This document shows positions 55,443 through 64,000 of a stretch of DNA of 64,000 bases, piece by piece. Within the stretch, counting starts at the first letter, position 1; each line of letters begins with the position of its first letter. Source of the stretch: Actinomycetes bacterium (lineage in GTDB: Bacteria; Actinomycetota; Acidimicrobiia; Acidimicrobiales; RAAP-2). The position numbers and the translations under genes are program-made. The notes under the pieces are model-generated. The model was not told where the DNA came from and ran no database searches. It saw only the letters and a program-made list of their open reading frames with translations. The DNA is taken from positions 62,001 through 126,000 of the forward strand of contig JAJYAC010000001.1 of NCBI GenBank assembly GCA_021779735.1, given 5' to 3'.

Positions 55443-56689
55443 GCGGGCGTGGTAGCGCGATGCGTCTCGATCATGCGTAGCGCGACGACCACTCCCGACG
55501 CCGCGGTGAGACCCGCGACGACGTAGATCGCCACCGGCATCGAGTAGCGGTCGGCGAGGTATCCGCCGAGCAGCGCCCCGACCGCGAAGCCCGCGTCACG
55601 CCACAGTCGATACACGCCCACCGCCGTGGCGCGCCACTGGGGGTGGGCCACGTCGCCGACCGCGGCGAGCAGTGTGGGATACACCAGGGCGGTGCCGACG
55701 CCCAGAAGTGCGGTCGCCGCGAGCCACGGCCCCCACGAGTGACCTGCCGCGACGAGTGCGAGGGCCAGTGCCTGAGTTCCCATCCCCGTCACGATCATCC
55801 ACTTGCGCCCCCAGTGATCTGACAGGGGGCCGGCGAGCAGTTGGCCCACGCCCCACACCGCGGGGTAGAGGGCAACGAGGATTCCGATGCGCGCGACCGA
55901 GAGCCCCGCGTGCGCGAAGTACAGGGGAAAGATCCCCCACGCGAGGCCGTCGTTGAGATTATTCACGAGGCCCGCCTGACTCACCGCCGAGAGCGAGGGC
56001 TCGGTGAAGCTCGCCAGGCGAAAGACGGCGCCCGTCGAGAGGCCCGCGTGCAGGTGGGCGGCGCCGACGTGTGCCTTCGCCTCGTGGTGCGCGTGGGCGA
56101 GCGTCTCGCGCACGAAGAGTGTGGACAGTCCCAAGCCGAGGGCGCCCACGGCCATGCCGAGAAAGAACGGCTGGGGCCGCAGACCGGTGTGGGCCGCGAT
56201 GAGCCCGGTGAGAAGTGCGGTGATCGCCAGCGCACCGTATCCCGCCGCCTCGTTAAGACCCATTGCCAGACCGCGTCTCGCCGGACCGACGAGGTCGATT
56301 TTCATAATGACCGTGGTCGACCACGTGAGGCCCTGGCTGACGCCGAGCAGGACGTTGGCGGCCACGATCCAGGTCCACGACGGCCCCCACGCCAGCAGGA
56401 ACGGGATCGGCACGGCCACGAGCCAGCCTGTGACGAGCACTGGCTTGCGCCCCACGCGCTCAGAGAGAGTGCCCGCGAAGAAGTTGGTGGCCGCCTTCAC
56501 GAGTCCGAAGGCGATGATGTACGTGGTGACCGCGCTGTAGGCGTGCAGGTGGAACACTCGCGTGGCCATGAGAGGTACCACGGTGCGTTCTTGGCCCAGC
56601 ATCGCGCCCACCAGGCCGTTCACCCCGACGAGCAGGGCGAACTGCGCCAGGTTCTCGCGAAGTCCCAGCCGAACTGTCGACGCGCTCAA
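55439..56689 (-). CDS. MFS transporter
   Basis: GTLSERVGRKPVLVTGWLVAVPIPFLLAW; AGPLSDHWGRKWMIVTGM. Confidence 0.88.
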   Translation of the reverse strand: MSASTVRLGLRENLAQFALLVGVNGLVGAMLGQERTVVPLMATRVFHLHAYSAVTTYIIAFGLVKAATNFFAGTLSERVGRKPVLVTGWLVAVPIPFLLAWGPSWTWIVAANVLLGVSQGLTWSTTVIMKIDLVGPARRGLAMGLNEAAGYGALAITALLTGLIAAHTGLRPQPFFLGMAVGALGLGLSTLFVRETLAHAHHEAKAHVGAAHLHAGLSTGAVFRLASFTEPSLSAVSQAGLVNNLNDGLAWGIFPLYFAHAGLSVARIGILVALYPAVWGVGQLLAGPLSDHWGRKWMIVTGMGTQALALALVAAGHSWGPWLAATALLGVGTALVYPTLLAAVGDVAHPQWRATAVGVYRLWRDAGFAVGALLGGYLADRYSMPVAIYVVAGLTAASGVVVALRMIETHRATTPA

Positions 56690-56768
56690 CGTCGATGAGA
56701 GAGGCGAAGAACCGCCCAGACAAGTAGTGACATAGTATTCTTAATAATACAAGAATTCGAGAACTATC

Positions 56769-57467
56769 GTGCCGTGGGTGGGAGGTGACGTGGAAGGTCG
56801 CGAGGCGAAGGATCGGCTCTACGAGCAGTTCGCGCGCACCGCGAAGGCCATTGCGCACCCCACGCGCATTGAACTACTCGAACTCATCGCCCAGGGCGAC
56901 GTGTCGGTTGACACTCTCGCCCAGCGAGGCGCCACGAGCGTGACCAACGCCTCGGCCCACCTGCAGATACTTCGCCGGGCCCGACTCGTCGAGACCCGTC
57001 GCGAGGGAACCCGCGTCTTCTACCGACTGGCGAGCGAGGACGTAGTCCAGCTCATTTCCACGCTGCGCGACGTGTCGCGCGCGCGACTGGCCGAAGTGAA
57101 CGACGTCGTACGCGACTACTTCACGGCGCGCGACGTCCTCGAGCCGATCACCCGCGACGAGTTGCGCCGTCGTCAGCGCGGTGGCGACGTCGTCGTGCTC
57201 GACGTTCGCCCCAGTGACGAGTACGCGAGCGGCCACATTCCCGGGGCCCTCTCAATCCCCCTCGACGAGCTCGACGAGCGTCTGGGCGAACTGCCACGAG
57301 AGACGACGGTCGTCGCGTACTGCCGCGGTCCCTACTGCGTCCTCGCTCCCCTCGCGGTGGAGACGCTGCGCGCGGCCGGCTACGACGCGCGACGCCTCGA
57401 CGTGGGACTGCCCGAGTGGCGCCAGGCCCACCTACCCGTTACCACACAAGAGGAGAGGACACCGTGA
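56769..57467 (+). CDS. ArsR-HTH/rhodanese fusion regulator
   Basis: N-terminal ArsR HTH (AKAIAHPTRIELLELIAQGDVSVDTLA...); C-terminal rhodanese VLDVRPSDEYASGHIPGALSIPLDELDERL, AYCRGPYCVLAPLAVETL. Confidence 0.92.
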   Translation: MPWVGGDVEGREAKDRLYEQFARTAKAIAHPTRIELLELIAQGDVSVDTLAQRGATSVTNASAHLQILRRARLVETRREGTRVFYRLASEDVVQLISTLRDVSRARLAEVNDVVRDYFTARDVLEPITRDELRRRQRGGDVVVLDVRPSDEYASGHIPGALSIPLDELDERLGELPRETTVVAYCRGPYCVLAPLAVETLRAAGYDARRLDVGLPEWRQAHLPVTTQEERTP

Positions 57468-57814
57468 ACTACCTACTGATCTTGAACGCTCCGGCGTACG
57501 GCAGCGAGTTGTCCTGGAATGGTCTGCGCCTGGCGGGCTCACTCGCCCGGCGCGAGAACGTCTCGGTGAAGGTCTTTCTCCTCGGTGACGCGGTGACGTG
57601 CGCCGTCGAGGGTCAGAAGGTCCCCGACGGCTACTACCACCTGGATCGCATGATCGAGGGGGCCGCTCGACACGGCGCCGAGATCGGCTGCTGTGGCACC
57701 TGCCTCGACGCGAGGGGGCTCACTGAGAACCAGTTGACGGCGAGTGTACGTCGCTCGACGATGGATGAATTGACGGACTGGACGCAGTGGGCGGACAAGG
57801 TCATCACCTTCTGA
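57464..57814 (+). CDS. DsrE/DsrF-like protein with Cys motif
   Basis: GTG 57464 in 4-nt overlap; VKVFLLGDAVTCAVEGQK, AEIGCCGTCLDARGL. Confidence 0.88.
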   Translation: MNYLLILNAPAYGSELSWNGLRLAGSLARRENVSVKVFLLGDAVTCAVEGQKVPDGYYHLDRMIEGAARHGAEIGCCGTCLDARGLTENQLTASVRRSTMDELTDWTQWADKVITF

Positions 57815-57834
57815 CGTCGCCTTCGACGACATCG

Positions 57835-57873
57835 CACGAGACCCGCCACACCATCGGCGTGGCGGGTCTCGTG
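57835..57873. terminator. Bidirectional terminator
   Basis: 15-bp perfect arms CACGAGACCCGCCAC/GTGGCGGGTCTCGTG, 9-nt loop, between convergent genes. Confidence 0.85.
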
Positions 57874-57878
57874 GAGTG

Positions 57879-60800
57879 TCAGCGCTGGAACGTCGCGCGC
57901 GCGGCGCTCGATCCGCTGAGCAAGAGATTGCCACCGTACGTCGCGCTCACGAGGCGCGCCTTCGAGGCGGTCATGGCGTAACGCAGCGTCGCCACCCGAT
58001 TGTGCAGCGCCGCGCGACCAATGACCTTGCCCGAGAGTTTGAACGTCACCGTGCCGGTCGCCAGACCCATTCCCGGCGCGAGGGTCGAGGCGCGCACCGT
58101 GAGAAAGCGTGGGTGCGCCACGAGGGTCAACTTCGTCAGGGCCTTGGTCACCACGTAGTTCGCCGAGGCGCTGGCCGAGGCGTACCTCGTGGGATCACTT
58201 GGCGTGAAGGTGGCGCTCAGGGAGTAGGTGCCCGGTGCGAGGGCGACCCCCGAGGCATCCACCAGAGGTTCGCTCGTCACGAGGCCGTTGATCACCGGTT
58301 GAGCTGCGCCCAGAGCGTGACCCGCCAGGGAGAACTCCACGGTGCCCGTGACCGTACCCGTTGTCTGGGTGACGGTCGCGTTCGCGCGCAACGACTGCCC
58401 GTAGCGAATCGGTGACGTGCTCGGGACGAGCGTCACGGTGGTCGCCATGACGCCCACGACCATCTTCTCTTGGACCTGCGGGGCCGCCATGAAGACGCTG
58501 TCTCCCGGCTGAGAGATCGTGATCACGCAGGTGCCCACACCCTGGAAGCTCACCGTGGCGCCACTCAACGTGCACACGCCCGCGGTGCTGGAGGGATCAA
58601 TCGCGTAGTGCACCGCGAGCCCCGAGTCGGTCACCGCACCCAGAACCACGCTGCCACCAAAGACCGCGGGGGCAACGGGGGGAACGGAGATGGTCTGGGG
58701 AGTGGTGGGAACCTTGATGCCCGTCAGTACCGGGGGGAAGAGCACGGTGAAGTGAACCGTCACCGGCGTCGCGGGCGCGTGCAGGGAGTCGCCCGCCTGA
58801 CTTACGTCGACCAGGCATGTGCCAATTCCCGTGAATCTAACCATGGCGCCCGTGAGGGTGCAGGCACCCGCGGAACTCGTGCCGTTGAGTGCGTAGGACA
58901 CCGGCAGGCCCGAGTCAGCGGTGGCGTTGAGGAGGAACGCTCCAGAGATGTACACGCTCGAGGGAGCCGGTGCGGTGATGAGTTGCGGTCGCAGCGTCAC
59001 GTCAAGTGAGTATTGAACCTGAGACGCCGGGGCGTACGTCGCGTCACCGGGCTGGTTGGCGTCCACGACGCACGTGCCCACCGCGAGGTAGGTCAGGGTC
59101 GCGCCGCTGAGCGAGCACGCCGCGCTCGGTGCGTCGAGGGAGTACGCCACGACGAGACCCGCACTCGACGAGGCGGTCATCGTGAACAGGTCACCCACGT
59201 AGGCCGCCGGTGGCGTCGCGAACGAGATCGCCTGGGGTCGCAGGGTCACCAGAATGGGTACTTGGACTTGCGGCGCCGCGTTGTACGCCGCGTCACCCGC
59301 CTGGTTGGCGTCCACGACGCAGGTGCCCACCGCGAGGTAGGTCAACGTCGCGCCACTCAGTGAGCACACGCCCGCGCCCGATGTCGCGTCGAGTGTCACG
59401 CTGACCGGGAGATCCGACGACGACGACGCACTCAGAGTCACGTGATCGCCGATGAAGGCCGGACTCGTGGGACTAAAGGCGATGACCTGATTCTCCATCG
59501 CCAGGTCGCTTGGGACACTCGCGACGTACACGCCCGCCCAACTCGTCAACGTCACCGGGTCGAGCATCGAGACGTTGATCGCGAGGTAGCGACCGCGAAA
59601 GCCGTCACGCTCGACGCCGACGGAACTGACGAGGGTGCCGACCGGCGCCGTGGGATCAATCGCGCTCCCGACGTCCCCGCTCTGTAGCGCGACGAGAACC
59701 CGCTCTGGCACGCTCGGGCCCTGCCCGAGGTAGATGCCGGTACCGCCCGAGGTCGTACTGGCCTTGAAGGCGACTTGGTAGGCATTGCCGCTCAGGCCCG
59801 ACACGGCGACGAAGGTCGCGGCGCGCCAGCGAGGCGGCTCCATGGACGCGTCACCGCTGCCGACTCCCGGAGGGGCGCCGGAAAAGACCCAGAAGTCAAA
59901 GCCCGAGAAGCGAGAGCCAGTGGTGGTGACGCTGTTGAGCGTGTGAGTCGACGTGTCGTAGACGAAGATCCCCTGGTGCAGCGGGACGGTAGTGGCGTAG
60001 CCGTTCGGGTACTGCTGGAGACAGTACGCGAGGAGGTCGCTGTTGCCGTCCGAGGGACAGGTGAGCGTCACGCTCACGGTCTCGCTTCCCCATGTTCCCC
60101 AGAAGCCGACGTAGCGACCATCGAAGCTGAGGCCCTCTCCGAAGTTGGTGAACGTGGCCCCCGCTTGACCCGGGACCGCGTCACCGATACCCACGAGCGG
60201 CGTCAGCGCCGGACTCGGCGAGAGGTTCGCCAGGTAGACGCCTCCCAGGGTCGGTGCACTCTCGTTGTCCCATCCGGTGAAGACCGCCTTCCCGTTCATC
60301 GCACTCGGCGGTGCGGTGGACCCGAAGGTCACCGTGCCACCGACCGGTTGATTGGGAATCGTGGTCGAAGAATCGGCGATCAACTGCACCGCGCTCGACG
60401 ACGGGCTGAGGTTTCGGTAGAAGACCCCGGTCAGTCCCGAAGTGCCCGCGGTGTAGTTGCCCTTGAAGACAATGGTGTTGCCATCAATCGCCGCCGCGCC
60501 GGGAAACTGGTCGAACTTCGTTCCAGGCGCCTGGCCAGGTACCTGGTAGATCTCCTGTCCTGGTGCGTTGCCGAGAAGGGACGCGCCCGTCTCGAGCGCA
60601 CCGCCCGTGGTGGCGTAGAGCCCGCTCGTCCCCTCGTTCGTGTTCGTCACTCCACCATCGGTCGAGTAGGTCCACACGGGAGTCGACTGACCGCGGGTAA
60701 CGACGTTCGAACTCGTCGCGTCAATGCGCGGAAACGACGGAAACTCGTTGAACGTTCCTGCCGAGTTGTTCGGCTGAGGCACCGCGTCGCCCACTTCGCC

Positions 60801-61127
60801 GATCTTGCTGATGGGCTGGCTCGCGCCTTGTGAGTTGCGCGTGTAAATGCCCCTCACGGGCCGAGGGCCGGTCGTGCGGGCACGAAAGACGACCAAACCG
60901 GACTGATTTACCGACGGTTGGTTGAAACTGTTGAACGTTTGGGACATTCCCGGCGGGGTGTCGCCGAGGTTGGCCACCGTGGACCAGGTCAACTGCGAGG
61001 AGACCGCCGCCGCGGGCGCCGCCTCGAAGACTGAACTCAGTCCGCCCACCGCCAAAGTCGTTGAGAGCAGCGTGACTGCTACCGCCCCCACCCGTGGTGT
61101 GTGCCCTCTCCTCATCAGGTGCCTCAT
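57879..61127 (-). CDS. Large secreted repeat protein with Ig-like/Big-type domains
   Basis: 1082 aa; signal peptide; N-terminal propeller-like Gly/Asn repeats; four or more about 80-aa units with xCSLSGATLTYLAVGTCVVDANQxGDAxYxxAxQVQ; C-terminal Ig-like domain. Confidence 0.82.
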   Translation of the reverse strand: MRHLMRRGHTPRVGAVAVTLLSTTLAVGGLSSVFEAAPAAAVSSQLTWSTVANLGDTPPGMSQTFNSFNQPSVNQSGLVVFRARTTGPRPVRGIYTRNSQGASQPISKIGEVGDAVPQPNNSAGTFNEFPSFPRIDATSSNVVTRGQSTPVWTYSTDGGVTNTNEGTSGLYATTGGALETGASLLGNAPGQEIYQVPGQAPGTKFDQFPGAAAIDGNTIVFKGNYTAGTSGLTGVFYRNLSPSSSAVQLIADSSTTIPNQPVGGTVTFGSTAPPSAMNGKAVFTGWDNESAPTLGGVYLANLSPSPALTPLVGIGDAVPGQAGATFTNFGEGLSFDGRYVGFWGTWGSETVSVTLTCPSDGNSDLLAYCLQQYPNGYATTVPLHQGIFVYDTSTHTLNSVTTTGSRFSGFDFWVFSGAPPGVGSGDASMEPPRWRAATFVAVSGLSGNAYQVAFKASTTSGGTGIYLGQGPSVPERVLVALQSGDVGSAIDPTAPVGTLVSSVGVERDGFRGRYLAINVSMLDPVTLTSWAGVYVASVPSDLAMENQVIAFSPTSPAFIGDHVTLSASSSSDLPVSVTLDATSGAGVCSLSGATLTYLAVGTCVVDANQAGDAAYNAAPQVQVPILVTLRPQAISFATPPAAYVGDLFTMTASSSAGLVVAYSLDAPSAACSLSGATLTYLAVGTCVVDANQPGDATYAPASQVQYSLDVTLRPQLITAPAPSSVYISGAFLLNATADSGLPVSYALNGTSSAGACTLTGAMVRFTGIGTCLVDVSQAGDSLHAPATPVTVHFTVLFPPVLTGIKVPTTPQTISVPPVAPAVFGGSVVLGAVTDSGLAVHYAIDPSSTAGVCTLSGATVSFQGVGTCVITISQPGDSVFMAAPQVQEKMVVGVMATTVTLVPSTSPIRYGQSLRANATVTQTTGTVTGTVEFSLAGHALGAAQPVINGLVTSEPLVDASGVALAPGTYSLSATFTPSDPTRYASASASANYVVTKALTKLTLVAHPRFLTVRASTLAPGMGLATGTVTFKLSGKVIGRAALHNRVATLRYAMTASKARLVSATYGGNLLLSGSSAARATFQR
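59041..59367 (-). repeat. Tandem 249-bp-period repeat in the secreted protein gene
   Basis: ggttggcgtccacgacgca(c/g)gtgcccaccgcgaggtaggtca... at 59041..59118 and 59290..59367. Confidence 0.85.
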
Positions 61128-61191
61128 GACAGTTCCTCCTACGGGCCGCAGCGCCCATCACTCCCACCGTAAAGTTCGGCGTAGGAATTGA

Positions 61192-61211
61192 CTAGGGACT
61201 AAAGTCCTGTA
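61192..61211 (-). promoter_or_regulatory. DosR/DevR-box-like palindrome
   Basis: CTAGGGACTAAAGTCCTGTA versus TTSGGGACTWWAGTCCCSAA: 16/20 positions agree by eye. Confidence 0.45.
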
Positions 61212-61237
61212 CTTCGTGCGAAACATGACTAGTAGCA

Positions 61238-61261
61238 GATATTTATCATTACGTAAATATC
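61238..61261. promoter_or_regulatory. AT-rich inverted repeat
   Basis: GATATTTA-TCATTACG-TAAATATC perfect 8-bp arms. Confidence 0.4.
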
Positions 61262-61552
61262 ACTTGTTCGTGATTATTTTCCCACTCGCCACGCGGCGTC
61301 GTCCGCGAGGAGAAACCGAGGTGATCGCAACCACCATCTCAGATGCACCTGACAGAAATACGACTTGACCTGGAATAACAAACTTTCTTTCAGAGGCCCG
61401 TCGACGGAGGGATCCTCCACGCCGCTAGTGGCGAGCGAGTAGTGGCGAAGTGAATGATGGCCATAGGTGTGCCAAATAGTGACGTATTTCCCTAGTCGAC
61501 CATCTCCGGAATGACCAGACTCTAATTGTCTATTTATAACAAGGAGATGGTC

Positions 61553-62308
61553 ATGAAAATGCGTCCACTTGCCTCACTCGCCCTCGTGGCTTCCCTCGGC
61601 GTCTCCGCGGGGGTCACCGAAGTCCTGACAACGGCGGCGTCGGCCGGGGGCCCGCCGGCGCGCACGTTCGCGCTCAGCGGCTCAGTTGTCGGCATCAATA
61701 CTCCCGTCCACCAGTTCACGGTCCTCAGTGGCGTGGCGCGCTACACGATCATGACGACTACTCAGACCCGGTTCACACTCGACGCGGCCAGGTCGTCATT
61801 CAACGGCTTGAAATTGGGCCAGTCCGCGACGGTGCGCGGCATCTTTCGCGCCCGCTACCGCGTCGCGACGATGGTGACCCTGCGAAGCGTGCCCACTACG
61901 ACGCTCTCTACCGTTCCCGCGTCGACCAACGTGACAACGGCTCTGAACAACGCCCTCGCCCAGGAGCGCTACGCGCTAGCTACTTACAAGAACGTGGTGG
62001 CTCGACTGGGCGCGTACGCACCGTTCACCAACATCATTGCGAGTGAGGCCCAACACGTCGCCACCGTCACGGCTCTCATGACCGCCCACGGCGTGACCGT
62101 CCCCGTCTCGACCGTCACGGGCTCCGCGTCACCCGCGACCCGGGCGGCCGCGTGTCAGTTGGGCGTCACGACGGAAACAAATGTCATCGCCATGTACCAC
62201 AGTGGTATCACCTTGGCTAAGAATTTCCCTGACGTCGTGAGAGCCTTTAGCAACTTGCTCGATGCCTCCCAGTACGGGCACCTGCCGGCCTTCTTGCGCT
62301 GTAGCTAA
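61553..62308 (+). CDS. Secreted DUF5666-like plus DUF2202 ferritin-like protein
   Basis: AAGGAG RBS before ATG 61553; N-half FALSGSVVGINTPVHQFTVLSGVARYTI; C-half LNNALAQERYALATYKNVVARLGAYAPFTNIIASEAQHVATVTALM. Confidence 0.72.
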   Translation: MKMRPLASLALVASLGVSAGVTEVLTTAASAGGPPARTFALSGSVVGINTPVHQFTVLSGVARYTIMTTTQTRFTLDAARSSFNGLKLGQSATVRGIFRARYRVATMVTLRSVPTTTLSTVPASTNVTTALNNALAQERYALATYKNVVARLGAYAPFTNIIASEAQHVATVTALMTAHGVTVPVSTVTGSASPATRAAACQLGVTTETNVIAMYHSGITLAKNFPDVVRAFSNLLDASQYGHLPAFLRCS

Positions 62309-62338
62309 CCGCTACCAGAGAACTCCCACCAACGAGTG

Positions 62339-62360
62339 ATGGGCTCCTTCGGGAGCCCAT
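62339..62360. terminator. UUCG-loop hairpin terminator
   Basis: ATGGGCTCC-TTCG-GGAGCCCAT followed by TTTCT, between convergent genes. Confidence 0.8.
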
Positions 62361-62394
62361 TTCTCGTAGACGTCACGGCGATTTCAGTGCGGGT

Positions 62395-63447
62395 CTAGTA
62401 CCGCGCGAACAGCCGCTGGGCCGGTCCGTCGACAGTCATCACCCCACCGTAGGGAAGGATGTACTGAGGGTCCGTGTGACCAAAGTCGGGGCCGTAGACC
62501 ACAACCGCCGCTGGATTGTAGAGAGACATCGCACGCAGTAGCGCCTCTTCTTGGTCCGCGCGATAGCGAGTCCGCTCAGCGTCGCTCAGCGGCGCGTGAG
62601 TGTGCCACGCCTTGGCCTTGGCCATCACCACGGCGCCAAACTGTTCGAGGAGTCCGCGTTCACCTATGTTTCGCAACATGCGAAAAACCTCATCGGCCGG
62701 GGGCATCTCCTCGGAGGTCTCGATCAAGAACACGCATCCCGCGTAGTCCTCGTTCGGGCGGATCCAGCGATTCGCCGCGAGATTCCAGGACAAGATCTCG
62801 AGGTTGCCGCCCCACGTCGCACCGCTGACAACGCGCGTCGCGTGGTGCCAGTGCCATCCCAACTCACTCGTCGTCGCTAGCGCGCCCTCGAGCGTCGTGG
62901 GGTCCTCCCACTGGGGCTGCAGATCGGTGAACTGGGCCACTGGAAGGATCTCGACTACCCCACGGTCAAAGAGCGCGTGACCCAAACTCGCGAGGTGCGC
63001 CGGGTGGGCGCCTCCGGCTCGCGCGAGGTGCACGAGAGTCGATCCGCCGTGGTAACCACCCACGCCTAGATTCCACAAGTAGTTGAGCAAATTCGTGTTG
63101 TCTGAGTACCCGAAGAACGCTTTGGGATTCGCCGCGATCACCTGCGGGTCGAGGTGCGACAAGACGGTGATCTGATCTGAGCCTCCGATTACCGCTACGA
63201 GTGCCGCGATGCTGGGATCGCCAAAGGCAGCGTTTAGGTCACTGGCGCGATCTTGGGCGCTCGCGCCGACTCGCCGCGTGGTCGGAAACTCCACGGGGAC
63301 AAGTCCAAAGTGCTCGCGCAGTACTCGCAGCCCCAACTCGTGAATGTCGGGAAAGACGCCCGCACCCGCCCATGACGGTGACACGATGGCCACCCGATCG
63401 CCCGGTCGCACCTTGGGGGGCATGTGCGGCCACGTCGCTTCGCTCAT
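62395..63447 (-). CDS. LD-carboxypeptidase (peptidase S66, MccF-like)
   Basis: VRPGDRVAIVSPSWAG, ALVAVIGGSDQITVLSHLD, FFGYSDNTNLLNYLWNLG. Confidence 0.9.
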   Translation of the reverse strand: MSEATWPHMPPKVRPGDRVAIVSPSWAGAGVFPDIHELGLRVLREHFGLVPVEFPTTRRVGASAQDRASDLNAAFGDPSIAALVAVIGGSDQITVLSHLDPQVIAANPKAFFGYSDNTNLLNYLWNLGVGGYHGGSTLVHLARAGGAHPAHLASLGHALFDRGVVEILPVAQFTDLQPQWEDPTTLEGALATTSELGWHWHHATRVVSGATWGGNLEILSWNLAANRWIRPNEDYAGCVFLIETSEEMPPADEVFRMLRNIGERGLLEQFGAVVMAKAKAWHTHAPLSDAERTRYRADQEEALLRAMSLYNPAAVVVYGPDFGHTDPQYILPYGGVMTVDGPAQRLFARY

Positions 63448-63686
63448 GGTGACGACCGTACTGCCTAGTCACGTCGAGAGCAGCCTTGGGAGGCGCGACC
63501 TCGAGCTGGGGTGTACCCGCTACATGTCCGCTCAGCGCGTGTCGGGCGCCTCGAAATTCATCAAGCCAAGGAGCAGTGCGTCGTTCTCTCACCAGGCGCT
63601 GTTCTCTCGTGTAGCACTAGCGTCGAGCGTGGTGTCGCGTTCGTTTACAGGGTAAGTGCGAGCCGTGACGTGGGAGGGGACGTGAG

Positions 63687-64000
63687 ATGTACTTCATGAT
63701 TTCGGTGATCGACGTGTCTACTGGCTCGGGTACCGATGACGAAATGGATGCGATTGACGCATTCAACGATCGGCTCCGGGCCCATGGTCACTGGGTGATC
63801 GCCGGCGGTCTCGAACCGCCACACTTGGCCAAGGTCATCGACAACCGAGGCGAGACACCGGTGGTGATCGATGGACCCGTCGTCAAGTCGAGAGAGTACG
63901 TAAGCGGCTTTTGGATTATTGAGGCGCAGGACCTCGATGAGGCACTCGCGCTCGCCACCGAAGGGTCAAAGGCCTGCCATCGAAAGGTCGAAGTGCGGTC
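63687..64000 (+). CDS. YCII-related domain protein (incomplete at window end)
   Basis: Translation MYFMISVIDVSTGSGTDDEMDAIDAFNDRLRAHGHWVIAGGLEPPHLAKVIDNRGETPVVIDGPVVKSREYVSGFWIIEAQDLDEALALA... Confidence 0.85.
   Translation, partial: MYFMISVIDVSTGSGTDDEMDAIDAFNDRLRAHGHWVIAGGLEPPHLAKVIDNRGETPVVIDGPVVKSREYVSGFWIIEAQDLDEALALATEGSKACHRKVEVR

Noticed and set aside
55841-56698. 285-aa plus-strand ORF antisense to MFS
   Set aside because: Shadow ORF of a clear MFS transporter.
59775-60833. 352-aa plus-strand ORF
   Set aside because: Antisense to the 1082-aa secreted protein; shadow ORF.
63448-63686. Possible tRNA/ncRNA in the 239-bp intergenic region
   Set aside because: No cloverleaf or conserved T-arm could be traced; a TGGGAGG match here lacks the CACCAT partner block of the shared module.

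Overview
This 64 kb window is a gene-dense, high-GC chromosomal segment. Codon use, F420/mycothiol-type families and gene content suggest an actinobacterium, possibly Acidimicrobiia-like; the taxonomy is inference. I see no rRNA, convincing tRNA, CRISPR array, prophage or transposase. Main blocks: the ileS 5' end; GNAT, HAD and peroxidase genes; an amine/putrescine-type catabolic locus (ald, aminoaldehyde dehydrogenase, Lrp, class III aminotransferase, FAD oxidase); a nucleobase salvage locus (NCS1 permease, PRTase, deaminase, upp) with DUF5666-like secreted proteins inserted; a heterodimeric ABC exporter; glutamate dehydrogenase; an Fbp-type ABC transporter coupled to two extra membrane proteins; a complete, overlapping his operon with a HisC-HisB fusion, an unusually short HisD and a TrpR/YerC-like first gene; an arsenic/sulfur run (MgtC, methyltransferase, sulfotransferase, cysC, arsR, dsrE, acr3, arsC); an ArsR-rhodanese/DsrE/MFS locus; and a large repetitive secreted protein divergent from a DUF5666-DUF2202-like protein. 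The strongest non-annotation signals are: (1) an 18-bp inverted repeat filling the 30-bp yerC-hisA divergent gap; (2) a 36-nt bipartite module shared at identical spacing upstream of two DUF5666-like genes, one of which has a hidden 36-aa signal-peptide-like ORF; (3) a DosR/DevR-like box upstream of the 1082-aa secreted protein; (4) perfect inverted repeats flanking the lrp -10 element; (5) an ExxE-motif duplication in a COG4280-like membrane protein coupled to the ABC transporter. All product names come from reading the translations by eye; no database search was run.
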